Of a DNA stretch of 64,000 nucleotides, positions 28,334 through 36,670 are shown piece after piece. The stretch comes from Streptomyces sp. Edi2 (GTDB lineage Bacteria; Actinomycetota; Actinomycetes; Streptomycetales; Streptomycetaceae): contig NZ_JBEJGX010000003.1 in NCBI RefSeq assembly GCF_040253635.1, positions 5,481,501-5,545,500 of the forward strand, read 5' to 3'. The position numbers and the translations under genes are program-made. The notes under the pieces are model-generated. The model saw only the letters and a list, made by a program, of their open reading frames with translations, was not told where the DNA came from and did no database searches. The stretch's first letter is position 1. Each line of letters begins with the position of its first letter.

Positions 28334-28816
28334 TCAGACACCGCGCTCCGCCCCACCCGGCCATACGACATCAACCGGCAGCCCGGCATCGCGGGCCAGC
28401 TCCACGGTGTCGGCGGTGCCGCCCTTCCCCGTGGAGGGCACGCCGTCCCACACCGCCACAAGCCGGTCGGCCCGCTTGAGCAGTTCGCTGTTGGCCGCTC
28501 CGTACGCTTCCCGGTTCGCCGTGTCGTACGGCATGGTCACCACGTCGGCAGCAGCGGCCAATCGGTCAAAGGCAGCGGCATGATCGGGCTTGACCTTCGC
28601 CTGCCGGTAGTCCAGCGAGGGCAGGACGACGACCAGACGCCCGCCGGCTTCGACGACCGCCTCGGCGAACAGGGTGTCGGAGCCGCGTGCCAGGCAGGTG
28701 ACCCCGGTCAACTCGCCCGCGCGGTGCTCACGCAGCAGTTTCCGCAGTGCCTCCTGCACCAGGGGCACAGTGCTCTCGGTGAGGTCCATGTGGCCGGTAA
28801 CGGCGATGGTGGTCAT
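28334..28816 (-). CDS. SLOG/Rossmann-type small protein
   Basis: 160 aa. Begins MTTIAVTGHMDLTESTVPLV. Further motifs CLARGSDTLFAEAVVEAGGR and LVAVWDGVPSTGKGGTADTV form the nucleotide-binding pattern of SLOG (YspA/LOG-like) proteins, which bind or cleave nucleotide-derived ligands. Its true ligand is unknown. It is the leftmost gene of the block that interrupts the acyl-CoA cluster. Just upstream on the same strand is what looks like the end of a lost gene. Confidence 0.7.
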   Translation of the reverse strand: MTTIAVTGHMDLTESTVPLVQEALRKLLREHRAGELTGVTCLARGSDTLFAEAVVEAGGRLVVVLPSLDYRQAKVKPDHAAAFDRLAAAADVVTMPYDTANREAYGAANSELLKRADRLVAVWDGVPSTGKGGTADTVELARDAGLPVDVVWPGGAERGV

Positions 28817-28831
28817 GCTCTCCGTGTCTCC

Positions 28832-28924
28832 CTACGTTGCCAGCAGCTCGCGGATGCGATCCCGGGCCTCGCGGAGCGGTCCGGTGGCGTCCCTGCCGAC
28901 CGTATCTGGGGAAGGGGTGTCGGG
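28832..28924 (-). pseudogene. Possible C-terminal remnant of a regulator gene
   Basis: The minus frame ending at a TAG (28834-28832) reads DATGPLREARDRIRELLAT, a charged helix like the end of a helix-turn-helix protein. A stop lies upstream in frame and there is no start, so only the last 30 or so codons seem to remain. The identification rests on composition and position, 15 bp before the SLOG gene. Confidence 0.3.
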
Positions 28925-28949
28925 GCCGTTTGCGTTTCAAGCATGGGGA

Positions 28950-28980
28950 GGCCCCGGCCAACCCGGGGGTGGCCGGGGCC
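28950..28980 (-). terminator. Strong hairpin after the leftward WhiJ-module genes
   Basis: Perfect 11-bp arms GGCCCCGGCCA and TGGCCGGGGCC around a 9-base loop, 45 bp past the stop of the leftward gene at 29026. Confidence 0.7.
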
Positions 28981-29025
28981 GGAGGCCGCGGAAGGTGGAA
29001 CGTTGGCGTCGCTGACCCGGCCGGT

Positions 29026-29523
29026 CTAGGGCCGACTACCGACGCGCGCGGATGCGGCACCCATGAGGGCCCGCCCGTTAGCCATCGAGCGCGAGAGGCA
29101 CGCCTCGACGGCATCCCGGCCGACGCCTGCCGGGATCGGGTCGAGGCAGAGCGTCACGCACGCGTGCCCACCGCGGGCGACCAGCTCGCGCCACTGCGCC
29201 GATGGTTTGGGCACTTCGAGTACGAACATCGGGTGACCGTAGTCAAGGGCTGTGATGCGCCCGCCGATCAGCAGGCGATCACCGATGTCCGGTACGAGTT
29301 CGTCGAGGTGCGACAGCTCCATCGCATCGGCCATACCCAAGAGGCCGTCCTCGACGGTCTCGCGCGTCTCGACCAGAGGCCGCGGGGAGGGATGGCCAAT
29401 CAGCAGCCATGGAACGGCATCCTCGACATTTCGCACGCACTCGATCCACGTCGACACGACAACGCGGGCGATGAACCCGGGGCCCGGTATGGCCCGGACG
29501 GGGCGTGGAGTGACGGTCAACAC
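29026..29523 (-). CDS. Hypothetical protein coupled to the HATPase gene
   Basis: About 165 aa, no domain recognised. Contains PGPGFIARVVVSTWIECVRN near the start and HPMFVLEVPKPSAQWRELVA in the middle. The GTG at 29523 overlaps the upstream HATPase stop, so translation is coupled. It occupies the position of the unknown gene in the module at 10-12 kb. Confidence 0.6.
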   Translation of the reverse strand: MLTVTPRPVRAIPGPGFIARVVVSTWIECVRNVEDAVPWLLIGHPSPRPLVETRETVEDGLLGMADAMELSHLDELVPDIGDRLLIGGRITALDYGHPMFVLEVPKPSAQWRELVARGGHACVTLCLDPIPAGVGRDAVEACLSRSMANGRALMGAASARVGSRP

Positions 29524-29957
29524 GCCACCTCCGCCCACACGATTTTGCCGAACGGCCGGTCGTCGACACCCCACCGCTTTGCAAGGGCGTCCAGGATGAA
29601 TAGGCCACGACCGCGGGCCCGAGTGACGGACTCGGGCTTGTACTCGGGGCGTTTGCGGCGCGGGTCGTGGACCTCGACCCGCACCAGTTCGATCGTGGGC
29701 ACGATGACGACGAGTACGGAGTCGCCCGGTTCGGTCCCGTAGCGGTAGGCGTTCGTCACCATCTCGGAGGTGATGAGCCGTACGTCGTCGACTGTCGACT
29801 CGGCGAGGTTCGGGGTGTGTTGCGCCAGGACCTCGGAGACGAAGCGACGGGCCGCGGTGGGTGCTTCTGGGCTACTGGGGATCACCGCCTGTCTCGGCAC
29901 CTCGGACGGCGGGTGACAGCACGCTTCCTGTAATGCATAAGGCCGCATGGTCGCCAT
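29517..29957 (-). CDS. ATP-binding anti-sigma-like protein (HATPase_c_2)
   Basis: 146 aa. GHKL fold with N-box RLITSEMVTNAYRYG near residue 60, LVRVEVHDPRRKRP and GRGLFILDALAKRWGVDDRP. Paralogous in type to the protein at 10732-11232. Codon 9 is TTA (29933-29931). Diverges from the XRE gene and overlaps the next leftward gene, the same layout as the first module. Confidence 0.87.
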   Translation of the reverse strand: MATMRPYALQEACCHPPSEVPRQAVIPSSPEAPTAARRFVSEVLAQHTPNLAESTVDDVRLITSEMVTNAYRYGTEPGDSVLVVIVPTIELVRVEVHDPRRKRPEYKPESVTRARGRGLFILDALAKRWGVDDRPFGKIVWAEVAC

Positions 29958-30050
29958 GCAAACTCCCTACAGGCAGTGCCAAGCAGCGCAGCGCTTCGTG
30001 ACGCCAACGGCTGGCACGGTCACTTTTCGTCAGATCAGAGTGCTCTCCTT

Positions 30051-30063
30051 CACATCTGATGTG
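30051..30063. promoter_or_regulatory. Palindrome between the divergent HATPase and XRE genes
   Basis: CACATC-T-GATGTG, perfect arms with a 1-bp centre, within TTCACATCTGATGTGCAA. It shares CACATCTG and TGTGCA with the palindrome at 14914-14927. Proposed XRE operator. Confidence 0.5.
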
Positions 30064-30195
30064 CAACCCCCTCAAGGGTGAAATGAGAATTTGCATATGG
30101 CCGCGAGATTGCCCGTCGTACTGGGGGTTTGCCAGGTGACATGGTTGGAGTCCAAGCGGCAGACTGTCGGCCAGGACTCAGGAATGGAGGGGTAC

Positions 30196-31053
30196 GTGAG
30201 CGCACCAACGGTCCGCCGACGCAGGCTCGGCACCAAGCTGCGCGCGTTGCGGGACGCCCTCGACCTCAAGCTCGAAGAGGTCGCCGAGAAGTCGGCCGGC
30301 CGCATCAACGTTCCCAAGCTGTCTCGCATCGAGACTGCCCGGAGCGCGGCCAAGCCGGCCGACGTTGAGATGTTGCTCGATCTGTACGGCATGGACGACG
30401 AGGAGTTGCGCGCCGCCCTGCTCGCCCTCACGCGCGAGGGCGCACGGCGCGGGTGGTGGCACAGCTACCGCGGCGTAGTGTCTCCGGTCTATGAAGACTT
30501 GATCAGCCTCGAGGCTGAGGCGACGAACATTCGTACATGGCAGATGGGTGCCATTCCCGGGCTGTTGCACACGGGCGAATACGCTCGGGAGATCATCACG
30601 GCAACGGCGATGTCGGCCGCTGTCGAGGGCAGAATCGATGCTCTGGTCGAGGTGCGTCTCGCACGCCAAAGCGTGCTGACTCGTGAACAGCCGCTCGATC
30701 TGTGGGCGATCATCGCCGAGGGCGCGCTACGTACGCGTGGCAACGGCGAGGGTGTGATGCACGATCAGCTGTCGCGTCTGCACTCACTGAGCAGGCGACC
30801 CAACATCAACATTCAGATTCTGCCGACGGACTCGCCACCCCACGTTGGGCAACTGGGGTCGTTTTCGGTCCTCGGATTCGAGGGGCATCCAGACCTCGAT
30901 GTCGTCCACACGGAAAGCCTGACCTCTGCCCTCTACGTGGAGGAACGGGAACAGGTGGGCGTCTACCAGGACGCTTTCGAGCGACTGCGCGCAGCAGCGT
31001 TGCCGGTCGAGGCATCCGCCGATCGCATCGCAGAGATAAGGGATCAAGTATGA
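30196..31053 (+). CDS. WhiJ-like XRE regulator with DUF5753
   Basis: 285 aa. XRE domain about 10-65 (LRALRDALDLKLEEVAEKSA), then DUF5753 about 90-280 (AIPGLLHTGEYAREII, RPNINIQILPTDSPPHVGQL). GTG 30196 follows GGAGGGG. The stop overlaps the DUF397 start (ATGA). Second member of this type facing right in the window, with a HATPase on the opposite strand. Confidence 0.9.
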   Translation: MSAPTVRRRRLGTKLRALRDALDLKLEEVAEKSAGRINVPKLSRIETARSAAKPADVEMLLDLYGMDDEELRAALLALTREGARRGWWHSYRGVVSPVYEDLISLEAEATNIRTWQMGAIPGLLHTGEYAREIITATAMSAAVEGRIDALVEVRLARQSVLTREQPLDLWAIIAEGALRTRGNGEGVMHDQLSRLHSLSRRPNINIQILPTDSPPHVGQLGSFSVLGFEGHPDLDVVHTESLTSALYVEEREQVGVYQDAFERLRAAALPVEASADRIAEIRDQV

Positions 31054-31265
31054 GCCACATTGACGACGCCTCGACGCTTGCCGTGGACTGGTGGAAGTCG
31101 TCGCGGTCCGACACCGGTGCACAGTGCGTCGAGTTCGGCATCGTCGACGGCGAGTCGGTCGCGGTGCGGGACAGCAAGAACCCGAACGGGCCCGCGCTGC
31201 TGCTGAGCCGCACTCAGGTGGCCGGCTTCGTTGACGCGGTCAGCGAGGGCCGGTTCAAGCAGTAG
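31050..31265 (+). CDS. DUF397 small protein
   Basis: 71 aa. DUF397 pattern DWWKSSRSDTGAQCVEFG and VAVRDSKNPNGPALLL. Starts inside the XRE stop codon, so the two are made together. A stem-loop follows 18 bp after the stop. Confidence 0.93.
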   Translation: MSHIDDASTLAVDWWKSSRSDTGAQCVEFGIVDGESVAVRDSKNPNGPALLLSRTQVAGFVDAVSEGRFKQ

Positions 31266-31282
31266 TCGAACAGCAGTGATGG

Positions 31283-31317
31283 AACGGCCTGTCCCGGGGT
31301 ATTCGGGGCGGGCCGTT
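31283..31317 (+). terminator. Stem-loop after the second XRE/DUF397 pair
   Basis: Outer arms AACGGCC (31283-31289) and GGCCGTT (31311-31317) with further G/C pairing inside. Position fits an operon terminator. Confidence 0.6.
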
Positions 31318-31398
31318 TGCCGTACTGGTGCCGTGGAGCCTACGGGACGGGATGGCCGTCTGGAACGTGATGGGGCGGGACCTTGGCGTGCGCGGCAA

Positions 31399-31441
31399 AT
31401 TATGCAAGCACGCTTGATTGTTCTTGGTGTCGCTGTCACTC
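31399..31441. promoter_or_regulatory. Palindromic element B upstream of the acyl-CoA synthetase operon
   Basis: CAAGC-AC-GCTTG (31405-31416), followed by the ATTGTT also found in element A at 20507-20549. It lies 33 bp before the dehydrogenase remnant and about 300 bp before the acyl-CoA synthetase. Proposed operator for the TetR at 34126. Confidence 0.55.
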
Positions 31442-31473
31442 TCTGAAGGCCGCTAGTGCAGTGCCGCGAGGGG

Positions 31474-31605
31474 ATGGAACTCATGTGCGCAGGAGTCCCT
31501 TTAGAGACGCCGAACCACATCCGGTGCGGAACCGCGTCGGTCAGCCGCGAGACGGTTCTCCCTCACGTCTCGCACCGGTCACTGGGACTGCCCAAGTCGT
31601 ACTGA
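31474..31605 (+). pseudogene. Remnant of a second acyl-CoA dehydrogenase 3' end
   Basis: A 43-codon open frame starting at ATG 31474 ends VSRETVLPHVSHRSLGLPKSY minus its first residue order changes relative to the intact dehydrogenase, whose end reads VSREMILNYISHQSLGLPKS. The last 81 bp region (31539-31619) matches 28234-28314 without gaps. The first half of the frame has no similarity to the enzyme. It has a GAGGGG ribosome binding site overlapping its start region, so a short peptide might still be made. Confidence 0.7.
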
Positions 31606-31736
31606 GTGCGCCATGCTGCTGCTCGTGCCGGCCGGCAGCCGAAGACCGTCCGAGCGGCCGACGGGGCGGACCTGTACCGCCCCGCCCGTACCCGCCCCGC
31701 CCCGCCGCACCCACCCTCGAAGGGAAAGGCCCCGGC

Positions 31737-33362
31737 ATGGTGTCCCACGCGTCCCACGCTTCCCACGCGTCCCCCGCGTCCCACGTGTTCCGCAGCGAGT
31801 ACGCCGACGTCGCGCCCGTAGAGCTGCCGATCCACGAGGCCGTCCTCGGGCGGGCGGCGGAGTACGGCGACCGGCCCGCCCTGATCGACGGCCTCGACGG
31901 CACCACCCTCGGCTACGACCGGCTGGACCACTTCACCCGCAGGCTCGCGGCCGCCCTCGCCGCGGCCGGGGTCCGCAAGGGCGAGGTGCTGGCCCTGCAC
32001 AGCCCGAACAGCGTGCTCTTCCCCGTCGTCTTCTACGCCGCCTCGCGCTGCGGGGCGGCGGTCACCACCGTCCATCCGCTGGCCACCGAGGGCGAGTTCG
32101 CCAAGCAGCTCGGCGACTCCGGAGCCCGCTGGATCGTGACCGTATCGGGGCTGCTGGACACCGCGCGCGCCGCCGCACAGCAGGCCGGCGGGATCGCCGA
32201 GATCTTCGTCTGCGACCGGGCCGAGGGCCACCGCTCCGTACAGGACCTCGTCGCCTGCACCGACCCGGAACCGTCCGTCATCCTCGACCCGGCCGACGAC
32301 CTGGCCGTCCTGCCCTACTCCTCCGGCACCACCGGCACCCCCAAGGGCGTGATGCTCACCCACCGCAGCATCGCCACCAACCTCGCCCAGCTCACCCCGC
32401 TGGTCTCCAGCGGCCCGGGCGACCGGGTGCTGGCGGTGCTGCCCTTCTTCCACATCTACGGGCTGACCGCCCTGATGAACGCCCCGCTGCGCAACGGCGC
32501 CACCGTCGTGGTGCTGCCCCGATTCGACCTGCGGCAGTTCCTCGCCGCGATCGAGAAGCACCGCATCACGGCCGTCTACGTCGCGCCCCCGATCGTCCTC
32601 GCCCTCGCCAAACACCCGCTGGTCGCCGACTACGACCTCTCCTCCCTGCGCTACCTCGTCTCCGCCGCGGCGCCCCTGGACGCCGAGCTGGCGGCGGCCT
32701 GCTCCCGGCGGCTCGGCCTGCCGCCGGTCCTGCAGGCGTACGGCATGACCGAGTTGTCGCCGGGCACGCACTGCGTCCCTCTCGACGCACCGAACCCGCC
32801 GCCCGGCGCCGTCGGCAAGCTGATCCCCAACACCGAGATGCGCCTGGTGTCCCTGGCGACCGGCGAGGACGTGCCGCCGGGGGAGAGCGGCGAGGTCCTG
32901 ATCCGCGGCCCGCAGGTGATGAAGGGCTATCTGGGGCGGCCGGCCGAAACCGACGCGATGATCGATCCCGACGGCTGGCTGCACACCGGAGACGTCGGGC
33001 GGACGGACGACGACGGCTGGCTGTATGTCGTCGACCGCGTCAAGGAGTTGATCAAATACAAGGGCTACCAGGTCGCCCCCGCCGATCTCGAAGCGCTGCT
33101 GCTCGGGCATGACGCCATCGCCGACGCGGCGGTCATCGGCGTCGTGGACGCGGACGGCAACGAGGTGCCCAAGGCGTTCGTGGTCCGGCAGCGGGGGGCC
33201 AGCCTGAGCGAGGACGAGGTCATCGCGTACGTTGCCGATCAGGTCGCCCCCTACAAGAAAGTGCGCCGCGTGGAATTCCTGGAGAGCGTGCCGCGCGCCA
33301 CCACCGGAAAGATCCTGCGGCGCGAACTGCGCGCCAGGGAAAGGAGTTCGACGCCCCGATGA
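31737..33362 (+). CDS. Acyl-CoA synthetase (4-coumarate:CoA ligase family)
   Basis: 541 aa adenylate-forming enzyme activating an aryl or acyl acid to its CoA ester. The P-loop is YSSGTTGTPKGVMLTHRS near residue 200. The middle motif is YGMTELSPGTH, the hinge is TGDVGRTDDDGWLYVVDR, and PRATTGKILRREL carries the C-terminal catalytic lysine. ATG 31737 follows AAGGGAAAGG; the first residues are a SHAS repeat coded by a short DNA repeat. Its stop overlaps the hydratase start (ATGA). It probably feeds the carboxylase/dehydrogenase half of the cluster. Confidence 0.92.
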   Translation: MVSHASHASHASPASHVFRSEYADVAPVELPIHEAVLGRAAEYGDRPALIDGLDGTTLGYDRLDHFTRRLAAALAAAGVRKGEVLALHSPNSVLFPVVFYAASRCGAAVTTVHPLATEGEFAKQLGDSGARWIVTVSGLLDTARAAAQQAGGIAEIFVCDRAEGHRSVQDLVACTDPEPSVILDPADDLAVLPYSSGTTGTPKGVMLTHRSIATNLAQLTPLVSSGPGDRVLAVLPFFHIYGLTALMNAPLRNGATVVVLPRFDLRQFLAAIEKHRITAVYVAPPIVLALAKHPLVADYDLSSLRYLVSAAAPLDAELAAACSRRLGLPPVLQAYGMTELSPGTHCVPLDAPNPPPGAVGKLIPNTEMRLVSLATGEDVPPGESGEVLIRGPQVMKGYLGRPAETDAMIDPDGWLHTGDVGRTDDDGWLYVVDRVKELIKYKGYQVAPADLEALLLGHDAIADAAVIGVVDADGNEVPKAFVVRQRGASLSEDEVIAYVADQVAPYKKVRRVEFLESVPRATTGKILRRELRARERSSTPR

Positions 33363-34129
33363 CCGACGCACCCGCCACGCCCCTGATCCCGCGCTCCCAC
33401 GAGCACGGCATCACCACCCTCACCCTGGACTCCCCGCACAACCGCAACGCCCTCTCCACCCGCCTGGTCGCCGAACTCGGCCAGGCCCTCGCCGACGCCG
33501 CCGCCGACGACGCCACCCGCGCCGTCGTGCTCACCCACACCGGCGGCACGTTCTGCGCCGGCGCGGACCTCTCCGAGGCCACCGCGGGCGCCGCGACGGA
33601 CGGGCCGCTCGGCCTGGCCCGGCTGCTGCGCAGCATCGTGGCGCTGCCCAAACCGGTCGTCGCCCGGGTCACCGGACACGCCCGGGCCGGGGGCCTCGGC
33701 CTGCTCGGCGCCTGCGACATCTCCGTGGCGGGCCCGGACACCACCTTCGCGTTCACCGAGGCCCGACTCGGCCTCGCCCCCGCCGTCATCTCCCTGCCGC
33801 TGCTGCCGCGGCTCGACCCGCGCGCCGCGGGCCGCTACTACCTGACCGGCGAGAAGTTCGGCGCGGCGGAGGCGGCCAGGATCGGCCTGGTCACCCTCGC
33901 GGCCGACGATGTCGACAGCGGCCTCGCCCCCGTACTGGACGGGCTGCGCAAGGGCTCACCACAGGGCCTGGCCGAGTCGAAGAAGCTGGTCACCGCCGAA
34001 GTGCTGGCCGCCTTCGACCGCGACACCGAAGCGCTCGCCGAACAGTCCGCGCGGCTCTTCGGCTCCGCCGAGGCCCGCGAGGGCATGACCGCCTTCCTGG
34101 AACGGCGGGCCCCGGCATGGGCGCGGTGA
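33359..34129 (+). CDS. Enoyl-CoA hydratase/isomerase family protein
   Basis: 256 aa crotonase fold. Oxyanion-hole segments HTGGTFCAGADLSEA (near residue 62) and GHARAGGLGLLGACDISVAG (near residue 103). Members here hydrate 2-enoyl-CoA or 3-methylglutaconyl-type CoA. Start and stop both overlap the adjacent genes. Confidence 0.9.
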   Translation: MTDAPATPLIPRSHEHGITTLTLDSPHNRNALSTRLVAELGQALADAAADDATRAVVLTHTGGTFCAGADLSEATAGAATDGPLGLARLLRSIVALPKPVVARVTGHARAGGLGLLGACDISVAGPDTTFAFTEARLGLAPAVISLPLLPRLDPRAAGRYYLTGEKFGAAEAARIGLVTLAADDVDSGLAPVLDGLRKGSPQGLAESKKLVTAEVLAAFDRDTEALAEQSARLFGSAEAREGMTAFLERRAPAWAR

Positions 34130-34746
34130 CCCCGGCCCGCGGCCCCAAACAGCCCCAGCAGGAACGCAGCCGCGCCACCCGCCTCAAACTGCTGGAGGCC
34201 GCCGTCTCCTGCCTCGCTGAGCGCGGCTGGAGCGGCAGCACGGTCTCCGTGGTCGCCGAGCGCGCGGGCGTCTCGCGGGGCGCGGCGCAGCACCACTTCC
34301 GCACCCGCGAAGACCTCTTCACGGCGGCCGTCGAACACGTCGCGGAGAAGCGGCAGGGCGCGGTCAAGGCCGTCGCCCGCAATCTGCCGCCGGCCGGCTC
34401 CGTGGCCCGCACCTGGATCATCGTCGAGGAGCTGGTCGGCCTCTACACGGGCCCGCTGTTCCGCGCCGCGCTGCACCTGTGGGTCGCCGCCTCCGACGAG
34501 GAGCAGCTACGCGACCGGGTCACCGCCCTGGAGGCCAAGGTCGGCCGCGAGGCGCACCGCACGGCGGTGGCCCTGCTCGACGCCGACGAGACCGTGCCCG
34601 GCGTACGGGAAACCGTCCAGGGCCTGCTCGACATGGCCCGCGGCCTGGGCCTCGCCAACCTGCTGACCGATGACAAGACCCGTCGCGACCGGGTCGTCGA
34701 GCAGTGGGCGAAGATCATTGACGCCGTGCTTGCCCCTGCCGGGTAG
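34126..34746 (+). CDS. TetR-family regulator of the acyl-CoA cluster
   Basis: 206 aa. Helix-turn-helix about 15-65 (LLEAAVSCLAERGWSGSTVS, ERAGVSRGAAQHHFRTREDL), then a helical ligand domain. The GTG at 34126 overlaps the hydratase stop (GTGA); an ATG at 34117 is an alternative. Being last in the operon, it most likely represses it and responds to an acyl-CoA. The two palindromes at 20507-20549 and 31399-31441 are its proposed sites. Confidence 0.85.
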   Translation: MTPARGPKQPQQERSRATRLKLLEAAVSCLAERGWSGSTVSVVAERAGVSRGAAQHHFRTREDLFTAAVEHVAEKRQGAVKAVARNLPPAGSVARTWIIVEELVGLYTGPLFRAALHLWVAASDEEQLRDRVTALEAKVGREAHRTAVALLDADETVPGVRETVQGLLDMARGLGLANLLTDDKTRRDRVVEQWAKIIDAVLAPAG

Positions 34747-34768
34747 GGCGCCTTCCCCCGTTGGCGTC

Positions 34769-34842
34769 TCGCCGTTGCTCCCCCACTGCCTAAAGGGCGT
34801 GGGAGGTACCCCCAACGGCGGCCGGGCCCGTCGCGCGGGGCC
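34769..34842 (+). repeat. Dispersed stem-loop repeat, copy 1
   Basis: About 70 bp containing the hairpin CTCCCCCACTGCC-TAAAG-GGCGTGGGAG. A copy in reverse orientation is at 37492-37568 with the same core and similar flanks. Short stem-loop repeats of this kind recur in Streptomyces genomes; no transposase is associated. Confidence 0.8.
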
Positions 34843-34907
34843 GTACGTGGCGACGGCTCCGGTGCGTCTTCGGCCCGTGCCGGCAGACGGGCCACCGGCA
34901 CTTCGCC

Positions 34908-34939
34908 CGGTGGAGCCGGGACCGAGCCCGGCTCCACCG
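34908..34939. terminator. Bidirectional terminator hairpin
   Basis: Perfect 13-bp arms CGGTGGAGCCGGG and CCCGGCTCCACCG around ACCGAG. It lies between the converging TetR and allene-oxide-cyclase-like genes. Confidence 0.8.
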
Positions 34940-35085
34940 CGTCCCCCTCGACGCGGTCGGCACCCGCGGAAGATATCCGTGTCCTGGCCGGCGCATTCGT
35001 CGGCATCGCTGTGGCAGAGATCAAACCAGTCATCGCCCGACGCGGCTCGCCTCACGGCTCCGGGCTCGGGAATTCGCTGCACATA

Positions 35086-35622
35086 TCAGTGCAAGATTTC
35101 GGCCCGCAACCTCTCATTCGGCGTCGCGATGTCCCAGTAGCGAGCTGTACCCCGCGCATTGCTGTAGATGCCCGTGCCGCCGGTGATGGCCATGTCCAGC
35201 GAGCTTTTTCCGCTGCCCCAGAGCGACTGCATTGTCAGAGAGCCGCGCTCAAGTTCTATCGTGATCAAGCACTGCATCGTGAGGTCTTTGCCATTGATGT
35301 GAACGACCTGACACGACCCGCCTCCACGTCCGACTCTGCGGCCGTTCCTTATGACGGTGCCGGAGTAGACGTCCATATCGCCCAAGCTTGGCCCTGCCGG
35401 GCCGAGATCAGTAGTCGCGTGCTGATCGTTCTGAATCTTGAGTTCGAGGACATCGGCTTGTCCCCCTTCCGGGGTATCGGCGTCTGCGCTGCCAACAGCA
35501 CAGACGCCGACCAGAGCGGTGACCAGCGATACCGCAAAGAGCTTTATGAGCGCCGCTCTTGGGTTGCTGTTCCCCCGCTCCCCCCGACGCACGCCAGCGG
35601 TTCCCGGACTGCTGGTAACCAT
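35086..35622 (-). CDS. Secreted allene-oxide-cyclase/dirigent-like barrel protein
   Basis: 178 aa. N-terminal signal peptide: a basic stretch, then LIKLFAVSLVTALVGVCAVG, with likely cleavage near ADA-DT at about residue 50. The mature part resembles the AOC barrel: LELKIQNDQHATTDLGPAG, CQVVHINGKDLTMQCLITIE and AITGGTGIYSNARGTARYWD. Plant relatives cyclise allene oxides or guide phenoxy coupling; bacterial members are uncharacterised. It diverges from a LysR gene across two palindromes. Confidence 0.75.
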   Translation of the reverse strand: MVTSSPGTAGVRRGERGNSNPRAALIKLFAVSLVTALVGVCAVGSADADTPEGGQADVLELKIQNDQHATTDLGPAGPSLGDMDVYSGTVIRNGRRVGRGGGSCQVVHINGKDLTMQCLITIELERGSLTMQSLWGSGKSSLDMAITGGTGIYSNARGTARYWDIATPNERLRAEILH

Positions 35623-35683
35623 GGTGGTTTCTCCTCGCTGTGATCTCTGTATGCGAACACCTCGACGCTATGACTGGTGAGTT

Positions 35684-35719
35684 ATCTTGTCTAAGATCAA
35701 TATCGCTATGGCGGCATAG
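35684..35719. promoter_or_regulatory. Two inverted repeats between the AOC-like and LysR genes
   Basis: ATCTT-GTCT-AAGAT (35684-35697) and CTATG-GCGG-CATAG (35706-35719), both perfect. The second ends just before the LysR ribosome binding site. The arrangement of two dyads fits LysR recognition and activation sites. Confidence 0.6.
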
Positions 35720-35732
35720 TTTCGGAGGTATG

Positions 35733-36629
35733 GTGGAGCTGAACTCGCTCAGGCAATTCCTGGCGGTGGCCCGGCTGGAACACCTCAGCCGGGCAGCCGA
35801 CGAACTGCACGTCGCGCAGCCGTCGCTGAGTCGCACCATCGCCCGGCTGGAGAGCGAATTGGGTGCACCGCTTTTCGACCGGAGCAATCGGCTCCGGCTG
35901 AACGACGCGGGCAAGCTCTTCCGTGATCACGTCGAACGCGCTCTCGGTGAACTCCAGGCCGGACAACGCGCCGTCGCCGAGGCCACCAGCGACGGCCTGG
36001 GCACCGTGAGACTGGCGTCGGAAACCTTCCTCACCCTCACCGGCCCACTGGCGGCCTACAAGCGCGCCCATCCCGCTGTCGAAGTCGAGCTCCACTGGTC
36101 GCCGGCCGAGGACATGGCCCGCCGCCTGCGGGGCCAGGATGTCGACCTGTGTGTCGCTTCGCAGCCGATCCACGCCGAGGGCCTGGAAACAGTGCCACTG
36201 TTCGACGAGGCAGTGGGGGTGGGCATGCCACTCGATCATCCACTTGCAGGCCGTACGTCCGTGAGCATCCACGAACTCGCCGACCAGCCCTTCGTCACCG
36301 CCCGCGAGGGACACTGGCTACGCCGACTGCTCGATCAGCTCTTCGCCGCCCGAGGCCTCACCCCGAAGATCGTCTGCGAAAGCGACGAGCACAGCGCTAT
36401 CGCGGACCTGATCAGCGCGGGACTCGGCATCGCTCTCGTTCCCTCGTTCGCCCGCCCCAAGGCCACACGTACTGCCCTCGCCTGGATACCCGTCGACAGC
36501 CCCGACTGCCGTCGCACGGTAACCCTGTGCTGGGGCGCAGGCAGCCACCTGCCGACCGCCGCCCGGCTGATGCGCACCACCCTCACCAGCTGGAACTGGA
36601 GTACCGGCAAGCCCGAGGAAAAGCGCTGA
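35733..36629 (+). CDS. LysR-family transcriptional regulator
   Basis: 298 aa. Winged helix at 1-60 (LRQFLAVARLEHLSRAADEL, HVAQPSLSRTIARLESELGA) and a LysR effector domain about 90-290. GTG 35733 is four bases after GGAGG; an ATG at 35730 is nearly on the Shine-Dalgarno and less likely. It probably controls the divergent secreted protein and itself. Confidence 0.88.
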   Translation: MELNSLRQFLAVARLEHLSRAADELHVAQPSLSRTIARLESELGAPLFDRSNRLRLNDAGKLFRDHVERALGELQAGQRAVAEATSDGLGTVRLASETFLTLTGPLAAYKRAHPAVEVELHWSPAEDMARRLRGQDVDLCVASQPIHAEGLETVPLFDEAVGVGMPLDHPLAGRTSVSIHELADQPFVTAREGHWLRRLLDQLFAARGLTPKIVCESDEHSAIADLISAGLGIALVPSFARPKATRTALAWIPVDSPDCRRTVTLCWGAGSHLPTAARLMRTTLTSWNWSTGKPEEKR

Positions 36630-36670
36630 AGACCCGTTCCGGCCTCAGTTGCCCACGACGGCTTCCCGCT

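Noticed and set aside
28728..29114. Minus-strand frame between the SLOG and hypothetical genes
   Set aside because: It crosses a terminator hairpin and overlaps both real genes in another frame.
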